DNA of 64,000 nt from UBA12567 sp964598425 (GCA_964598425.1 CAZRBV010000012.1:4319-68318); one strand, 5' to 3'. Positions 42,773 through 52,611 are shown, counted from the stretch's first letter. Program-made: numbers and translations. Notes: generated from the sequence alone by a model not told the origin.

Positions 42773-44407
42773 TCAGCCGCCGAAGTAACCAAGTATCAGC
42801 AGCATGTCGTCAACACCGACTTCGCCATCACCGTCAAGATCAGCTGGGCACGGCGGCGCGCATGGGCCCCACGACCCGACAAGAATCAGAATGTCGTTGA
42901 CGCCGCATACGCCGTCACCATCAACATCGCCAGGAACGGCCGTTCCCTCGATCGCGAAGACACCACTCGTGTCGCCGCCGACATTGCCGTCGCCATCGCG
43001 GCCAAGCACCCGGAGCAGGCCGGCGTCTGTGGCAACATCCGGCACGGTCCAGTTGTAGGCACCGTCGTCGGCAGTCTCACTCGCTACCGTCGTCCATGAA
43101 CTGCCGCCGTCGGCCGAGAACTCGATGTCCACGTTGACGACGTCAAACTCATCGTCATCCGATATCCACGACACCGGAACGACATCGCCGGGGTCGAATT
43201 GGCCGCCGCTGGGCGTTCGAACACAGGTTGTTGGATTTGCCCCGCCTGCGTGTGCTGGCATATGCATACAGATGCAGTGCATAACGCCAGCGGAATAGGC
43301 CAGATTGTCGCACGTGATCTGCACAACCTGGCGCTCGGGCATGGCTGCCTGCACGGCATTGAGCGCCTGCGTGTCGTACGTATCGGATATGTCGGAGTAC
43401 TTCGGAAGTAGTACAAGGTCGTTACACAAGACCATGTTCGTATAGGTCCAGTGGGTCCAGCCCGAGTCGAAGGCTGGCGTGCGGTGAACCGTCCAACCGA
43501 GCGATTGATAGTACGCCGCGGCGCCGTCGCAAATCTGGTCTTGCGTGCTGCCGCTGTCGCTCGGCCAGTCGCTGATGATGATGGACGTGTCACCGATGAT
43601 TTGCATCCACATATCGATGTGCTGAGTCGAGTCGACGGATGTGGGGAAGGCATCGTGAATGTACGTTTCGACGTTTTGATAGTCCCGCCACACACCTACA
43701 ATCTCCGCCTGGCTCATCCCGGGGTTCTCGTTGACAATGAGTTCTGTGGCTGCAGCGACACCGTTGGAATTCAAGTGGTAGTTGCCTCCGCCGTGCACCA
43801 GATCGTGTTCATAATAGGCGTGGCCAACTGCATTCTTGAAGTATGAGGAGTAGTCATCATCATTGGGTCTCGGCCTGTTGTAGACATGGTCGACAATGGC
43901 GCGGCAATTACCCTCGAAAACATACCGTGGTCCGTAGTCGCGAATCCAAACCGTGTCCGTGCTGCGAACGACAGTGTGCACACGGCTCATATCGGCGCCG
44001 TAACTGGACAGCGTCGAGTTGACGGTGTTGGCTTCACTGTTGCTGTCGCATGCGACAAAGACATCGGCGTCGCCAAGGGTCGTGATCTGAACGGCCATCT
44101 GGCGAACGATGTTCGTGTAGGAACTTCCGCCCTCCCACGCCAACAGAATGCCAGCCATCGGCTCATACTCACTCGCGGCTCGAATCGGTCCGATCGGCGG
44201 CGCGGTGGCAACGCGATCAGCACCGAGCGGGTGCCGCTGAATCCACGAAGCTTCGAGAGGCGTAAGTGACCGTGGGACCGCCGCGTCTTCGGGGTACTGG
44301 AGTACGCCATTCTGCAGGAGGGGCTCGTCTGCCGCTGCGCTGATTCCACCACCGATCACACCAATCATGGCGGCTGCTACCGCAGCCGGAAGCCTCTGGC
44401 AATTCAT
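42773..44407 (-). CDS. Secreted PPAD-type peptidylarginine deiminase with dockerin-type tail
   Basis: 544 residues. Signal peptide to about residue 25. Deiminase domain (about 65-390) with RDYGP (Asp157), HIDMW (His263, Asp265), Asn324 and Cys378 in the VMHCIC segment. The spacing of these five residues equals that I recall for Porphyromonas gingivalis PPAD (Asp130, His236, Asp238, Asn297, Cys351). An RPR at 178-180 may be the counterpart of its substrate-binding arginines. A beta-sandwich module (about 395-485) and two calcium loops (DVDGDGVCGVNDIL, DLDGDGEVGVDDML) follow. Agmatine deiminase is the alternative. Should citrullinate extracellular arginine residues or agmatine. GAGGAG precedes the start. 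Confidence 0.87.
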   Translation of the reverse strand: MNCQRLPAAVAAAMIGVIGGGISAAADEPLLQNGVLQYPEDAAVPRSLTPLEASWIQRHPLGADRVATAPPIGPIRAASEYEPMAGILLAWEGGSSYTNIVRQMAVQITTLGDADVFVACDSNSEANTVNSTLSSYGADMSRVHTVVRSTDTVWIRDYGPRYVFEGNCRAIVDHVYNRPRPNDDDYSSYFKNAVGHAYYEHDLVHGGGNYHLNSNGVAAATELIVNENPGMSQAEIVGVWRDYQNVETYIHDAFPTSVDSTQHIDMWMQIIGDTSIIISDWPSDSGSTQDQICDGAAAYYQSLGWTVHRTPAFDSGWTHWTYTNMVLCNDLVLLPKYSDISDTYDTQALNAVQAAMPERQVVQITCDNLAYSAGVMHCICMHMPAHAGGANPTTCVRTPSGGQFDPGDVVPVSWISDDDEFDVVNVDIEFSADGGSSWTTVASETADDGAYNWTVPDVATDAGLLRVLGRDGDGNVGGDTSGVFAIEGTAVPGDVDGDGVCGVNDILILVGSWGPCAPPCPADLDGDGEVGVDDMLLILGYFGG

Positions 44408-44507
44408 CATGGACTCCTCTCGATCTCCACACCCACAGTGCTTCTCAGCACTCCATACGACACCACTATGGGTCTGGATGCAAGCGATCAACCCGGATTC
44501 TGGAGAA

Positions 44508-46337
44508 TCACGCGGGATTCCATGCCGCAATGGCCTCAAGGAAGACCTCGCCATACTCAGCCAGCTTCCGATCCCCGACCCCCTTGATTTCGAGCATGAC
44601 TTCTGGCGTACTGGGACGCCTCGCTGCCATATCACGAAGTGAGGCATCGCCGAACACAACGTAGGCCGGTACGCCCCGCTGGCTCGCAAGGGTGCGCCTC
44701 ACTTGGCGCAGATACTCAAACAGACCGCGGTCAACGCCCTCCCAGGAAGCGGCCTCGCCAGCGGCTCCTCGAACAGGGCGCTTGGGCGGCGCGATCAGGG
44801 ATACCTCTCCCACTCCCTGCATGAGCTCCACACCTTCCCTGGTGAGATGGAGAACCGGGTACTCGCCGTCGGAGCGGCGCAGGTATTCAAGATGAATGAG
44901 TTGCCACACAAGATCGGTCAATTCGCCTTTCGAGAGATGCGGCAGCAGCTTGAAGACTGAGAGTTCATCGTGGCGGCGGCGCAGGACCTGATCCATCCCG
45001 GTTCCGCGAAGCACATCCACGATGTAGCTGGCGCCATATCGCTGGCCGGTCCGAGCGACTGCAGAGAGAATCTTGCGGGCGATGATCGTGCCGTCTTCGA
45101 TCACGCGAACCTCACCGAGGCAGACATCGCAGGCGCCACAACCAGATCCATCTCGTGGTTGACCAAAGTGCCGGCCCAGCATTGCCCTGCGGCACTGCGC
45201 AGTCGCGCAGTAGGACTGCATCGCTTCCAACATCTCCCGCCGAAATGGCAAAAGCGTTGCATCCTCGGGCCGCTCGTGCAGCATCCTCCACCGGGCAGCA
45301 TCCCCACCCGAAAAGAGCAGCACGCATTCGGCAGGAAGACCATCGCGGCCGGCTCGGCCGGTCTCCTGCTGGTATCGCTCCAAGCTATCGGGCATCGATG
45401 CATGGACAATGCAGCGAACATCGGAGCGATCGATGCCCATGCCGAACGCCACCGTGGCAGCAACGACATCGATTCGCTCTGCGGCAAACTCGTCCTGCAC
45501 GCGGCCCCGCGTCGCCTGATCAAGCCCTGCGTGGTACGCGGCAGCCGAGAGCCCTGCAGACGCAAGCGAGCGAGCCATCGTCTCGGTTTGCTTGCGAGTT
45601 GCGCAGTAGACGATGGCTGCCTGCCCACGATGTCGAGAGAGCGCCTCCACGACCTGTCGCTTCGCATCGGTCCGAGGCGTGACGCGGTACGTGAGATTCG
45701 GCCGGTCAATGTCGCCAACCAGGACAAATGGGTCGTGCAGACCAAGCTGCGTCAAGATGTCCGAACGCACCTTTGTCGTCGCAGTCGCAGTACACGCATG
45801 CATGGAAGCGCCGGGAATACGCGAGCGAACTTCGGCGAGTCTTCGGTACTCGGGCCGAAAGTCGTGCCCCCACTGGCTGATGCAGTGCGCCTCGTCAATG
45901 GCAATCCACCGAGGCTCGATCTGCTCAAGTGTGTACAGAAAGCCCGGCGTGAGCAGTCGCTCGGGAGTGACGTACAGAAGCCGCAGATCGCCTCGCTCCG
46001 CCGCCGCAATGACGTGCTGCTGATCACTCTTCTCCATGTCGCCATGCAGGCAGGCTGCCGCGACACCGACCTGCCGCAGTCCATCCACCTGGTCACGCAT
46101 CAACGCAATCAGTGGCGACACCACCACCGCCAGGCCGCCAGCCACAAGCGGTGGCACTTGATAGCACAGTGACTTGCCGCCGCCAGTCGGCAGGACGAGC
46201 AGCGAGTCTCGACCGCCGACCGCCACTTCGATCGCCTCTCGTTGCATCGGCAGCAGCGCGTCCCAACCCCAGACGTGCCGAATCACATCCTTGATCTGAT
46301 CGAACGTTCCGTCACTTTCCTCGCCGCATCCCTGCAT
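44508..46337 (-). CDS. recQ: ATP-dependent DNA helicase RecQ
   Basis: 609 residues, typical bacterial RecQ. Helicase core: Walker A LPTGGGKSLCYQ, DEAHCISQWGHDFRPEY, the TATAT motif, and YQQETGRAGRDG. RQC zinc site with CRRAMLGRHFG and a GCGACDVC pair. C-terminal HRDC domain (LASQRGVPAYVVF region). 3'-5' unwinding in recombination repair. ATG 46337 is chosen: TACCCT stands six bases before it, suggesting a leaderless mRNA. The open frame extends upstream, but only into the divergent transporter region. Confidence 0.95.
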   Translation of the reverse strand: MQGCGEESDGTFDQIKDVIRHVWGWDALLPMQREAIEVAVGGRDSLLVLPTGGGKSLCYQVPPLVAGGLAVVVSPLIALMRDQVDGLRQVGVAAACLHGDMEKSDQQHVIAAAERGDLRLLYVTPERLLTPGFLYTLEQIEPRWIAIDEAHCISQWGHDFRPEYRRLAEVRSRIPGASMHACTATATTKVRSDILTQLGLHDPFVLVGDIDRPNLTYRVTPRTDAKRQVVEALSRHRGQAAIVYCATRKQTETMARSLASAGLSAAAYHAGLDQATRGRVQDEFAAERIDVVAATVAFGMGIDRSDVRCIVHASMPDSLERYQQETGRAGRDGLPAECVLLFSGGDAARWRMLHERPEDATLLPFRREMLEAMQSYCATAQCRRAMLGRHFGQPRDGSGCGACDVCLGEVRVIEDGTIIARKILSAVARTGQRYGASYIVDVLRGTGMDQVLRRRHDELSVFKLLPHLSKGELTDLVWQLIHLEYLRRSDGEYPVLHLTREGVELMQGVGEVSLIAPPKRPVRGAAGEAASWEGVDRGLFEYLRQVRRTLASQRGVPAYVVFGDASLRDMAARRPSTPEVMLEIKGVGDRKLAEYGEVFLEAIAAWNPA

Positions 46338-46343
46338 GCAGGC

Positions 46344-46349
46344 AGGGTA
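46344..46349 (-). promoter_or_regulatory. Candidate -10 of a leaderless promoter (recQ)
   Basis: TACCCT on the minus strand, six bases before the ATG at 46337. Confidence 0.45.
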
Positions 46350-46439
46350 TCGTGGTATCTGATCATGAATCCGGGGAATGAGGAAAGGAGTTGACCAATT
46401 TCTGCGATCACACATCCGCTCTCAAAGCGAGCCTGGGCA

Positions 46440-47624
46440 GTGACGGTGATGGCACTCACCCTGTGCCTGGTCAACTACCTCGACCGCGTTGTCATCTCAT
46501 TCGCCATTGAGCCCATCAAGAAGGACTTTGGTCTCACGAACACGTCGTTCGGGTTGGCGATCTCCTGCTTCGCTCTTGGCGCCTTGTGCATCAACTTTTT
46601 GAGCGGCGTATTGCTCGATCGATTCGGTGTTCGATCGGTCTGGACAATTGGGCTCTTCGTCTGGTCGGCTGCCATGGCCGCCTTGGGTCTGGCGGAGATA
46701 TGGGTGCTCTTTCTTGTCGCCAGATTCGTGCTCGGGCTCGGCGAGGGCGTCAACTTTCCAGCCATGAACCGAACGGTCGCAGACTGGATGCCGCCCCGGC
46801 TGGCTGGACGGACCGTTGGCATCATGGTTGTCGGCGTGCCAGCTGCGTTGCTGCTTGGCGGGCCCCTGCTCTCGCATCTCATCACATGGATCGACTGGCG
46901 GCACGCCTTCATCGTGCTGGCGATAGGCAGTGCCGCGCTTGGCATTGCCCTGCAAATCATTTACCGCGTCCCCGATTCAGGCGGCGCCGCCGAAACCACC
47001 CGTATTCCGTGGTGGCAGCTTCTTCGCAACCCAACGCTTCTGGCAACGTCCTGGTCCTTCTTCGCCTTTGGCTACGTGCTCTGGTTCGGGATCACCTGGA
47101 TCCCCGGATACTTCGAGCAGACCTGGCACATGGACCTGACCAGCATTGGTTGGTTCAGCACGCTGCCGTGGGGACTCGCATGCGTGCTCATACCGCTGGT
47201 CGGCTGGTACTCAGATCACCGAATGACCAGTACACACAACGTTCGCAGCGCCCGCGTTCATCCGATCTGGGTGTTTCAGTTGCTGGGGGCACTGTGCTTC
47301 GTCCCACTGATCTTCACGCACTCACAAACGCTCGCTATTCTCATGATCTCGCTCGGGATCGGGTTCTCGATGGCGGCCAACGCCCCGTACTACTCGATTT
47401 GCACCGATCTCTTCCGCCACAGTGCTGGAACGGCCACCGGAATCATGGTGACCTTCTTCTCGATATCGGGGCTGGTCACGCCCCTGCTGACTGGATGGCT
47501 GACCGATGAGTTTGGAGGCTTCCACTCGGCCTTCATCGCCCTGGCAATCTTCGTCGCGACAGGCGCGATCGGTATGCTTCTGTTTGCCCGGCCAGACGGC
47601 CTGGCGCAGGAGCCCCCCGGATGA
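46440..47624 (+). CDS. MFS transporter, anion:cation symporter-like
   Basis: 394 residues from a GTG with about 12 membrane helices. The start LCLVNYLDRVVISFA and the LLDRFGVRSVWTIG loop, plus RFVLGLGEGVNFPAMNRTVADW, are hallmarks of the ACS branch that takes up organic anions such as hexuronates. The start is uncertain. A strong AAGGAG stands seven bases before an in-frame ATT at 46398, which would add 14 residues (SAITHPLSKRAWA). An in-frame TGA at 46392 rules out anything longer. Overlaps pheA by four bases. Confidence 0.85.
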   Translation: MTVMALTLCLVNYLDRVVISFAIEPIKKDFGLTNTSFGLAISCFALGALCINFLSGVLLDRFGVRSVWTIGLFVWSAAMAALGLAEIWVLFLVARFVLGLGEGVNFPAMNRTVADWMPPRLAGRTVGIMVVGVPAALLLGGPLLSHLITWIDWRHAFIVLAIGSAALGIALQIIYRVPDSGGAAETTRIPWWQLLRNPTLLATSWSFFAFGYVLWFGITWIPGYFEQTWHMDLTSIGWFSTLPWGLACVLIPLVGWYSDHRMTSTHNVRSARVHPIWVFQLLGALCFVPLIFTHSQTLAILMISLGIGFSMAANAPYYSICTDLFRHSAGTATGIMVTFFSISGLVTPLLTGWLTDEFGGFHSAFIALAIFVATGAIGMLLFARPDGLAQEPPG

Positions 47625-48703
47625 GCGACCCACAGGACCTTGACGCACTTCGCGTTCGGATCGATTCCCTCGATGCCGCGCTGGTCAAACTGCTCAGCGA
47701 GCGCGCCGCAGTAGTCGAGGAAGTCGGGCGGGTCAAGCGAGGTGACGGCACGCCCGTCTACGCACCGCATCGCGAGCGAGCCGTCATCGATCGCATCCGA
47801 GCCATGAATCCCGGGCCGCTCTCAGGCAGAACGATGGAGGCAATCTGGCGGGAACTCATGTCGGGGAGCTTCAGCATTGAGCAGGGGCTTCGAATCGCCT
47901 ATCTCGGACCTCCCGGATCATTCAGCCATGTGGCAGCGACCCGACACTTCGGAAGTTCCGTCGAAGTCGCTGAGTCTCAGGACATCGATGCTGTGTTCCG
48001 CGAAGTCATTGCAGGAACCGCGCACTACGGGCTGGTTCCGTGGGAGAACTCGATCGTCGGAGGCATTACCGACACCCTCGATGCCTTTGTCGAGTATGAA
48101 GTCGGCGTGTGCGCCGAGTCGCTCATCGAAGTCTCGCATTGCCTGCTGGCGAACTGCAGTCGTGAGGAAATCACACGGATCGGCTCGAAGCCTCAGGTGC
48201 TCGGCCAATGCCGCAGGTGGCTGCAGCGGCACTTCCCCGGCGTCGAACTCTTTCCCACAGCCTCATCGGCTGCTGCGGTCAGACTCGCTTCACAGGAGGC
48301 TGGCACCGCAGCGATCGGATCACGGCTCGCTGCGTCAATCTACAGCGTCAACGTCGTGGCCGAGCGCGTTGGCGATAAACCCGACAACGTCACGCGGTTC
48401 CTTGTGCTCGGAAGACAGCGACCCGAGCCAACGGGTGCCGACCGCACCTCCATCATGTTTGTGACGAAGCATGCGCCGGGAGCGCTCGTTGACGTGCTCG
48501 CGGTGTTTCGAGACGCCGGCATCAATCTGAGTCACATCGACAAGCGACCAAGCGGACGCGTGAATTGGGAATACACTTTCTTCATCGACGCCGACGCGCA
48601 TCGCGACGAACCGCACATGGCGGCCGCCATCGAGGATGCCGCCGCTCATTGCGTCCTCCTGCGGGTGTTGGGCTCGTATCCCAAGGCAGACGGCGTACTC
48701 TGA
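47621..48703 (+). CDS. pheA: Chorismate mutase / prephenate dehydratase
   Basis: 360 residues, bifunctional phenylalanine-pathway enzyme. AroQ chorismate mutase helix (LRVRIDSLDAALVKLLSERAAV, 1-85), prephenate dehydratase domain (about 90-275: IAYLGPPGSFSHVAA, VPWENSIVGGI, DNVTRFLVLG with the catalytic Thr) and a C-terminal ACT domain with PGALVDVL and NLSHIDKRP for Phe feedback. Its start overlaps the transporter stop in an ATGA, an odd operon partner. Confidence 0.95.
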   Translation: MSDPQDLDALRVRIDSLDAALVKLLSERAAVVEEVGRVKRGDGTPVYAPHRERAVIDRIRAMNPGPLSGRTMEAIWRELMSGSFSIEQGLRIAYLGPPGSFSHVAATRHFGSSVEVAESQDIDAVFREVIAGTAHYGLVPWENSIVGGITDTLDAFVEYEVGVCAESLIEVSHCLLANCSREEITRIGSKPQVLGQCRRWLQRHFPGVELFPTASSAAAVRLASQEAGTAAIGSRLAASIYSVNVVAERVGDKPDNVTRFLVLGRQRPEPTGADRTSIMFVTKHAPGALVDVLAVFRDAGINLSHIDKRPSGRVNWEYTFFIDADAHRDEPHMAAAIEDAAAHCVLLRVLGSYPKADGVL

Positions 48704-48735
48704 TTGGCCCCGTCGGGTACCTTGGGTCCCGGACC

Positions 48736-49341
48736 ATGCTGGACGTCACGCACACCACGACCGCGCTGCTCAACGGACTCAATGCCGATGATGGCGATGC
48801 CGCATGGGAGCTGCTCGACCGGCGATATCGGCCCATCATTACCGGGCTTGCTCGGCGGCTCGGCCTGAGCGATCAAGATGCCCAGGACGTGTCTCAGGAG
48901 ACCATGCTCCGAGTCCTTTCAGAGTATCGAAGCGGGAAGTACGACCGCGAACGGGGCCGAATGCGGGCTTGGATCCTGGCGATCGCCCGCACGAAAATCG
49001 CTGACATGCATCGCAAACGTGGCGTACGAAAGGAATACCGCGGCGAGTCGGCGCTCGTCACGATGCCGACCGATGCTGAGCTTGACGATCTCTGGTCGAC
49101 GGAGCGACGACACGTCATCCTTCGAGAAGCACTGCGTGATCTCCAATCGAAGTCCAAGATGGCCGACCGAACAATTCTCGCTTTCGAGATGCTGGTGTTT
49201 CATCGCCGCGCCGTCGCGGATATCGCGGCCGAACTTGAGATGACCGAGAACGACGTGTACCTCGCCAAGAGCAGGGTTGCGGCCAAACTCCGTGACACGG
49301 TGCAGGCGTTGGAGGCGGCGTTTGATGAGGACGGTTTGTGA
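48736..49341 (+). CDS. ECF-type RNA polymerase sigma factor
   Basis: 201 residues. Region 2 (about 20-90: YRPIITGLARRLGLSDQDAQDVSQETMLRVL and a RAWILAIARTKIADMHRK helix) and region 4 helix-turn-helix (about 140-190: VADIAAELEMTENDVYLAKSRVAAKL). Translation of the following kinase gene begins within its stop (GTGA), so sigma and kinase are made together. This is one of two such modules in the window. TACCTT 12 bases before the ATG may be its -10. Confidence 0.9.
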   Translation: MLDVTHTTTALLNGLNADDGDAAWELLDRRYRPIITGLARRLGLSDQDAQDVSQETMLRVLSEYRSGKYDRERGRMRAWILAIARTKIADMHRKRGVRKEYRGESALVTMPTDAELDDLWSTERRHVILREALRDLQSKSKMADRTILAFEMLVFHRRAVADIAAELEMTENDVYLAKSRVAAKLRDTVQALEAAFDEDGL

Positions 49342-51914
49342 GCCCGCCCCCTGCCCCACGAAGACCAACTGACGATGAAATCCTCGCCATTGCGCGGGAC
49401 GGCACGATTTCGGATGACGTCATGCGGTGGCTCAAAGAGGAAGACGACGGGACAGTCGCCGCCGAGCTCAAACGCCTCCGGTCGAAGCAGACGGATGTCG
49501 ATGCGACCGTGCGGTCTGCGCCGGGGCAGAACTCCGAGGACCGATTCCTCGACGAGTTCGCAGAAGCGCACCAAGCGGGCGTCTTTGGCGATACGTCAAT
49601 CGTTGAGGCGCCGGAAGCCGCTGGGTACGAAATCAAGAGCGAGATCAGCCGTGGCGCTCAAGGCGCCGTCTTTCTCGCCGTCCAGAAGGCCACGAGGCGG
49701 CGAGTTGCCCTCAAGGTCCTCCTCCGCGGCGCATTCGCCTCAGAGCGGCAGTTGATCCGATTCGAGCGCGAAGTCGAAATGGTCGCCTCGCTCAAACACC
49801 CGGGGATCGTCACTGTCTACGACAGCGGAACAACCCCCGACGGCCGCGCGTGGCTCGCGATGGAGTACGTCGAAGGCGACACCATGGACGCCTGGCTCGA
49901 TCGCTCCGCGCCCAAGGACAGAGATCAGAAACAGCGATTCATCGCGGCGCTCGTAGCCAACACCTGCGATGCCGTCGTCGCAGCACACCAGAAAGGCGTC
50001 ATCCACCGCGATCTCAAACCTGACAATGTTCTGGTCGATGCCGAAGGCGCACCGCATGTGCTGGACTTCGGTCTCGCCAAGCCGGTCGACAACTCGGAGT
50101 GGGACTCATCTCGTGTCGAAGTGACGACCGCGGGTGAGTTCATGGGCACCTTCGCGTACGCTTCCCCCGAGCAAGTCTCAGGCGATCCAGATCGCATCGA
50201 CGTTCGTACGGATGTGTTTGCGCTCGGAGTCATTCTCTACGAGTCGCTCCTGGGCACACGTCCATTCGTCCTGGAAGGCTCGATTGCAGACGTCATCAAG
50301 ACGATCGCGGAATCAACACCGACGCTTCCACGAAGCGTCGACCCAGCTCTCGACCGTGATCTCGAGACCATTCTGCTACGCGCGCTGGACCGCGACCCCG
50401 ACCGGCGGTATCAGAGTCCGGCGGACTTGGCGCGTGACCTTCACCATTGGCTCGACCATGAGGCCATCGAAGCCCGGCGTGACGATGCGTGGTACGTCGC
50501 GCGGAAATTCCTCCGTCGCCACTGGATCCCTGTGGGCGTTGCAGCCGCCGGTGTAACAACCCTCATCATTTTCGGCATCACAATGTTCGTCGCCTGGAAC
50601 CGCGCGACCGAAGCGAACCAGCGCCTCATGGGCACTGTGGGAATGGTGTCAAAGGTGCTCGGGGCCGCCGACACCGAGAATCTGGATCAGGCCGTCGCAG
50701 CATCGAGCGTGCGTGACATGATGCAGCGATGGATCGAGGTCGTCGGATCGGACCTCTCTGATTACCCGGCGATCGCAGCGGCCGTGCGACTGGATTTGGC
50801 GCAGAATCTCGTAAGCGGTGGACGATTTGATGAAGCAGCCGCAACGTTTGCCGCCGCAGAGAAAGCGGTGGATCTCAACCCCAGCAACCCGTCCGCGATT
50901 GCAGGCAGGCTTCTGCACAACAGAGGTCGAATGCACTACAAGCGGGCGGACTATGCTGCGGCTGTCAGCGACTATGAAGCGTCTCTTGCACATCGATACA
51001 AGATCGAACCTCACAGCGAGGCGACCGCAGAAACAATGCACCATCTCGCCGCATCGCTTCGGCGGCTTGGCAACACCGAGGAATCCGACGAATTACTCGA
51101 CCGGGCACTCACGAGGCATCGAGAACTGCTTGCTCAAGCAACCGACGAAGTAGAACGGCGACGGCGCAACATCGCGCTGAGCAACATCCTCAATGGAATG
51201 GCGGTCGGCCACGTCACGAATCGCCCCGAACAAGCCCTGCCGTTACTGCGTGAAGCACTGGCGATCTTCGAAGTGGAGTCGCCCGACCCGTCACGAGATT
51301 GGCGGATCGCAGCGCTCAGCCACAACATTGGCGACTGCCTGTCACGGCTCCAGCGACTGCAGGCGGCGCACCAGACGCTGCTGAATGCAAGGCGGATCAA
51401 AGAGATTCAGGGCAACGCAGTCAGCACGGCCAATACCGAGGCGGCGCTTGCTCGGCTCGCCATACAGATGGGTGACACAGATGCCGCAGCCGTTCATCTC
51501 GACCGAGCTCGCACGCTGAGAGCCGATCACCTCGGCCCGAGTCATCCAGCCCGCAGGGATGAACGGCTCATTGAGATTGAGCTCGAGCTGCTCCGGGGGA
51601 ACCTGAAGGCTGCGGAAACGCTGCTGCTGCAGGAGTCTGAATCCACGAGGCCAGGCGAATCAACTGCCGCAGTCGCAAGGCTGAATGGCATGCTGCTCTT
51701 CGCCAAAGGCAAACTGGATGAAGCCACGGACCAGACGTCGATAGCGTTGACTGTTTTCTCAGACATTACGGGGGCACAGAGTCCCCAGACGAGAAAGTGT
51801 CACGTGCAACTGAGCAAGATCGCCCATGCGCGCGGCGACACCGATTCGGCTGTCATGCATGCTCAACTTGCTACGCCGCCAACTGAATTCAGCGTCGGCG
51901 ACGACCGCGAATAG
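49338..51914 (+). CDS. Ser/Thr protein kinase with membrane anchor and TPR-rich extracytoplasmic part
   Basis: 858 residues starting at a GTG that overlaps the sigma-factor stop. An N-terminal regulatory stretch (1-95) is followed by an Hanks-type kinase domain (about 97-375): ATP loop ISRGAQGAV (first Gly replaced by Ser), Lys126 in VALKVL, HRDLKPDN with Asp225, DFGLA at 243, SPEQ. One membrane helix at about 396-420 (VGVAAAGVTTLIIFGITMFVAW). The C-terminal half carries tetratricopeptide-like repeats (about 470-850), a likely sensor or scaffold outside. Probably controls the sigma factor by phosphorylation. Confidence 0.92.
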   Translation: MSPPPAPRRPTDDEILAIARDGTISDDVMRWLKEEDDGTVAAELKRLRSKQTDVDATVRSAPGQNSEDRFLDEFAEAHQAGVFGDTSIVEAPEAAGYEIKSEISRGAQGAVFLAVQKATRRRVALKVLLRGAFASERQLIRFEREVEMVASLKHPGIVTVYDSGTTPDGRAWLAMEYVEGDTMDAWLDRSAPKDRDQKQRFIAALVANTCDAVVAAHQKGVIHRDLKPDNVLVDAEGAPHVLDFGLAKPVDNSEWDSSRVEVTTAGEFMGTFAYASPEQVSGDPDRIDVRTDVFALGVILYESLLGTRPFVLEGSIADVIKTIAESTPTLPRSVDPALDRDLETILLRALDRDPDRRYQSPADLARDLHHWLDHEAIEARRDDAWYVARKFLRRHWIPVGVAAAGVTTLIIFGITMFVAWNRATEANQRLMGTVGMVSKVLGAADTENLDQAVAASSVRDMMQRWIEVVGSDLSDYPAIAAAVRLDLAQNLVSGGRFDEAAATFAAAEKAVDLNPSNPSAIAGRLLHNRGRMHYKRADYAAAVSDYEASLAHRYKIEPHSEATAETMHHLAASLRRLGNTEESDELLDRALTRHRELLAQATDEVERRRRNIALSNILNGMAVGHVTNRPEQALPLLREALAIFEVESPDPSRDWRIAALSHNIGDCLSRLQRLQAAHQTLLNARRIKEIQGNAVSTANTEAALARLAIQMGDTDAAAVHLDRARTLRADHLGPSHPARRDERLIEIELELLRGNLKAAETLLLQESESTRPGESTAAVARLNGMLLFAKGKLDEATDQTSIALTVFSDITGAQSPQTRKCHVQLSKIAHARGDTDSAVMHAQLATPPTEFSVGDDRE

Positions 51915-52611
51915 CAGCCAGCCCAATAAGGGCGATCGCGCCCGGCGCGGGAATCGGAAGGGACATCACGCCACCGAGACCGATCTCATAGTCGCCAAAG
52001 TTCTCAAAGTCAGGGTTCGTCCAGCCTGTCCATGAGAATGAGCCGTACTCCGGCCTCGGAAGAACGAGACCGACATCATTACCCGGCATGCCCATGCCGA
52101 ATATCGGCACCGGATCGTTTCCAATCTCGGTCAGAGCTTCGCTGGGGCCGGAGGTGATGGCGAGGTAATAGATGCCAGCGCCGGTGAATATCGGCTGCCC
52201 ACTTGCGTCTTCGTTGACCAGTTTCGACATCCCGGTGTCCTGGTGTTCGTTGTCGTTGGCCATGATTCCCTGCCCTGCTTCATTGAACAGATAGAGCATG
52301 GGATTATGCAGCGGGTTATTGCTACCGATATCGCCGTACGTCTCGGCGCGGAACATGGTCGGATCTGCAATGTAGATCCGATAGACATCCTGATAGTCGC
52401 CGTAGCCCGTCAGGGTAGAGGTTCCCGTCAGCGATCCCGATATCAGGCCGACTGGTCCCTGGCCAGAATCTGTCTTGACATCTTTGGCGTCGTCTCGGCT
52501 GGTCCCAGCATCGCCCCCTGGGGGCTCATCGAAGGTTGGGCCAGCGAGAGCCAGGCCTGAGATTGCAAGCACCGCCATCGCGGCAGCCGGTCGGATCAGT
52601 TCGAATCGCAT
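51889..52611 (-). CDS. Secreted PEP-CTERM-like protein with DVUA0089-like beta domain
   Basis: 240 residues. ATG 52611 begins a signal peptide (IRPAAAMAVLAISGLALAGP). The open frame runs upstream into the repeat array and is rejected. The middle region (GSLTGTSTLTGYGDYQDVYRIYIADP ... YLFNEAGQGIMANDN ... GIYYLAITSG) resembles the pre-peptidase C-terminal/DVUA0089 beta-sandwich found before PEP-CTERM tails. The C terminus is IPAPGAIALIGLAAIRGRRRR, a textbook planctomycete PEP-CTERM-like anchor. Convergent with the kinase gene, overlapping by 26 bases. Confidence 0.8.
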   Translation of the reverse strand: MRFELIRPAAAMAVLAISGLALAGPTFDEPPGGDAGTSRDDAKDVKTDSGQGPVGLISGSLTGTSTLTGYGDYQDVYRIYIADPTMFRAETYGDIGSNNPLHNPMLYLFNEAGQGIMANDNEHQDTGMSKLVNEDASGQPIFTGAGIYYLAITSGPSEALTEIGNDPVPIFGMGMPGNDVGLVLPRPEYGSFSWTGWTNPDFENFGDYEIGLGGVMSLPIPAPGAIALIGLAAIRGRRRR

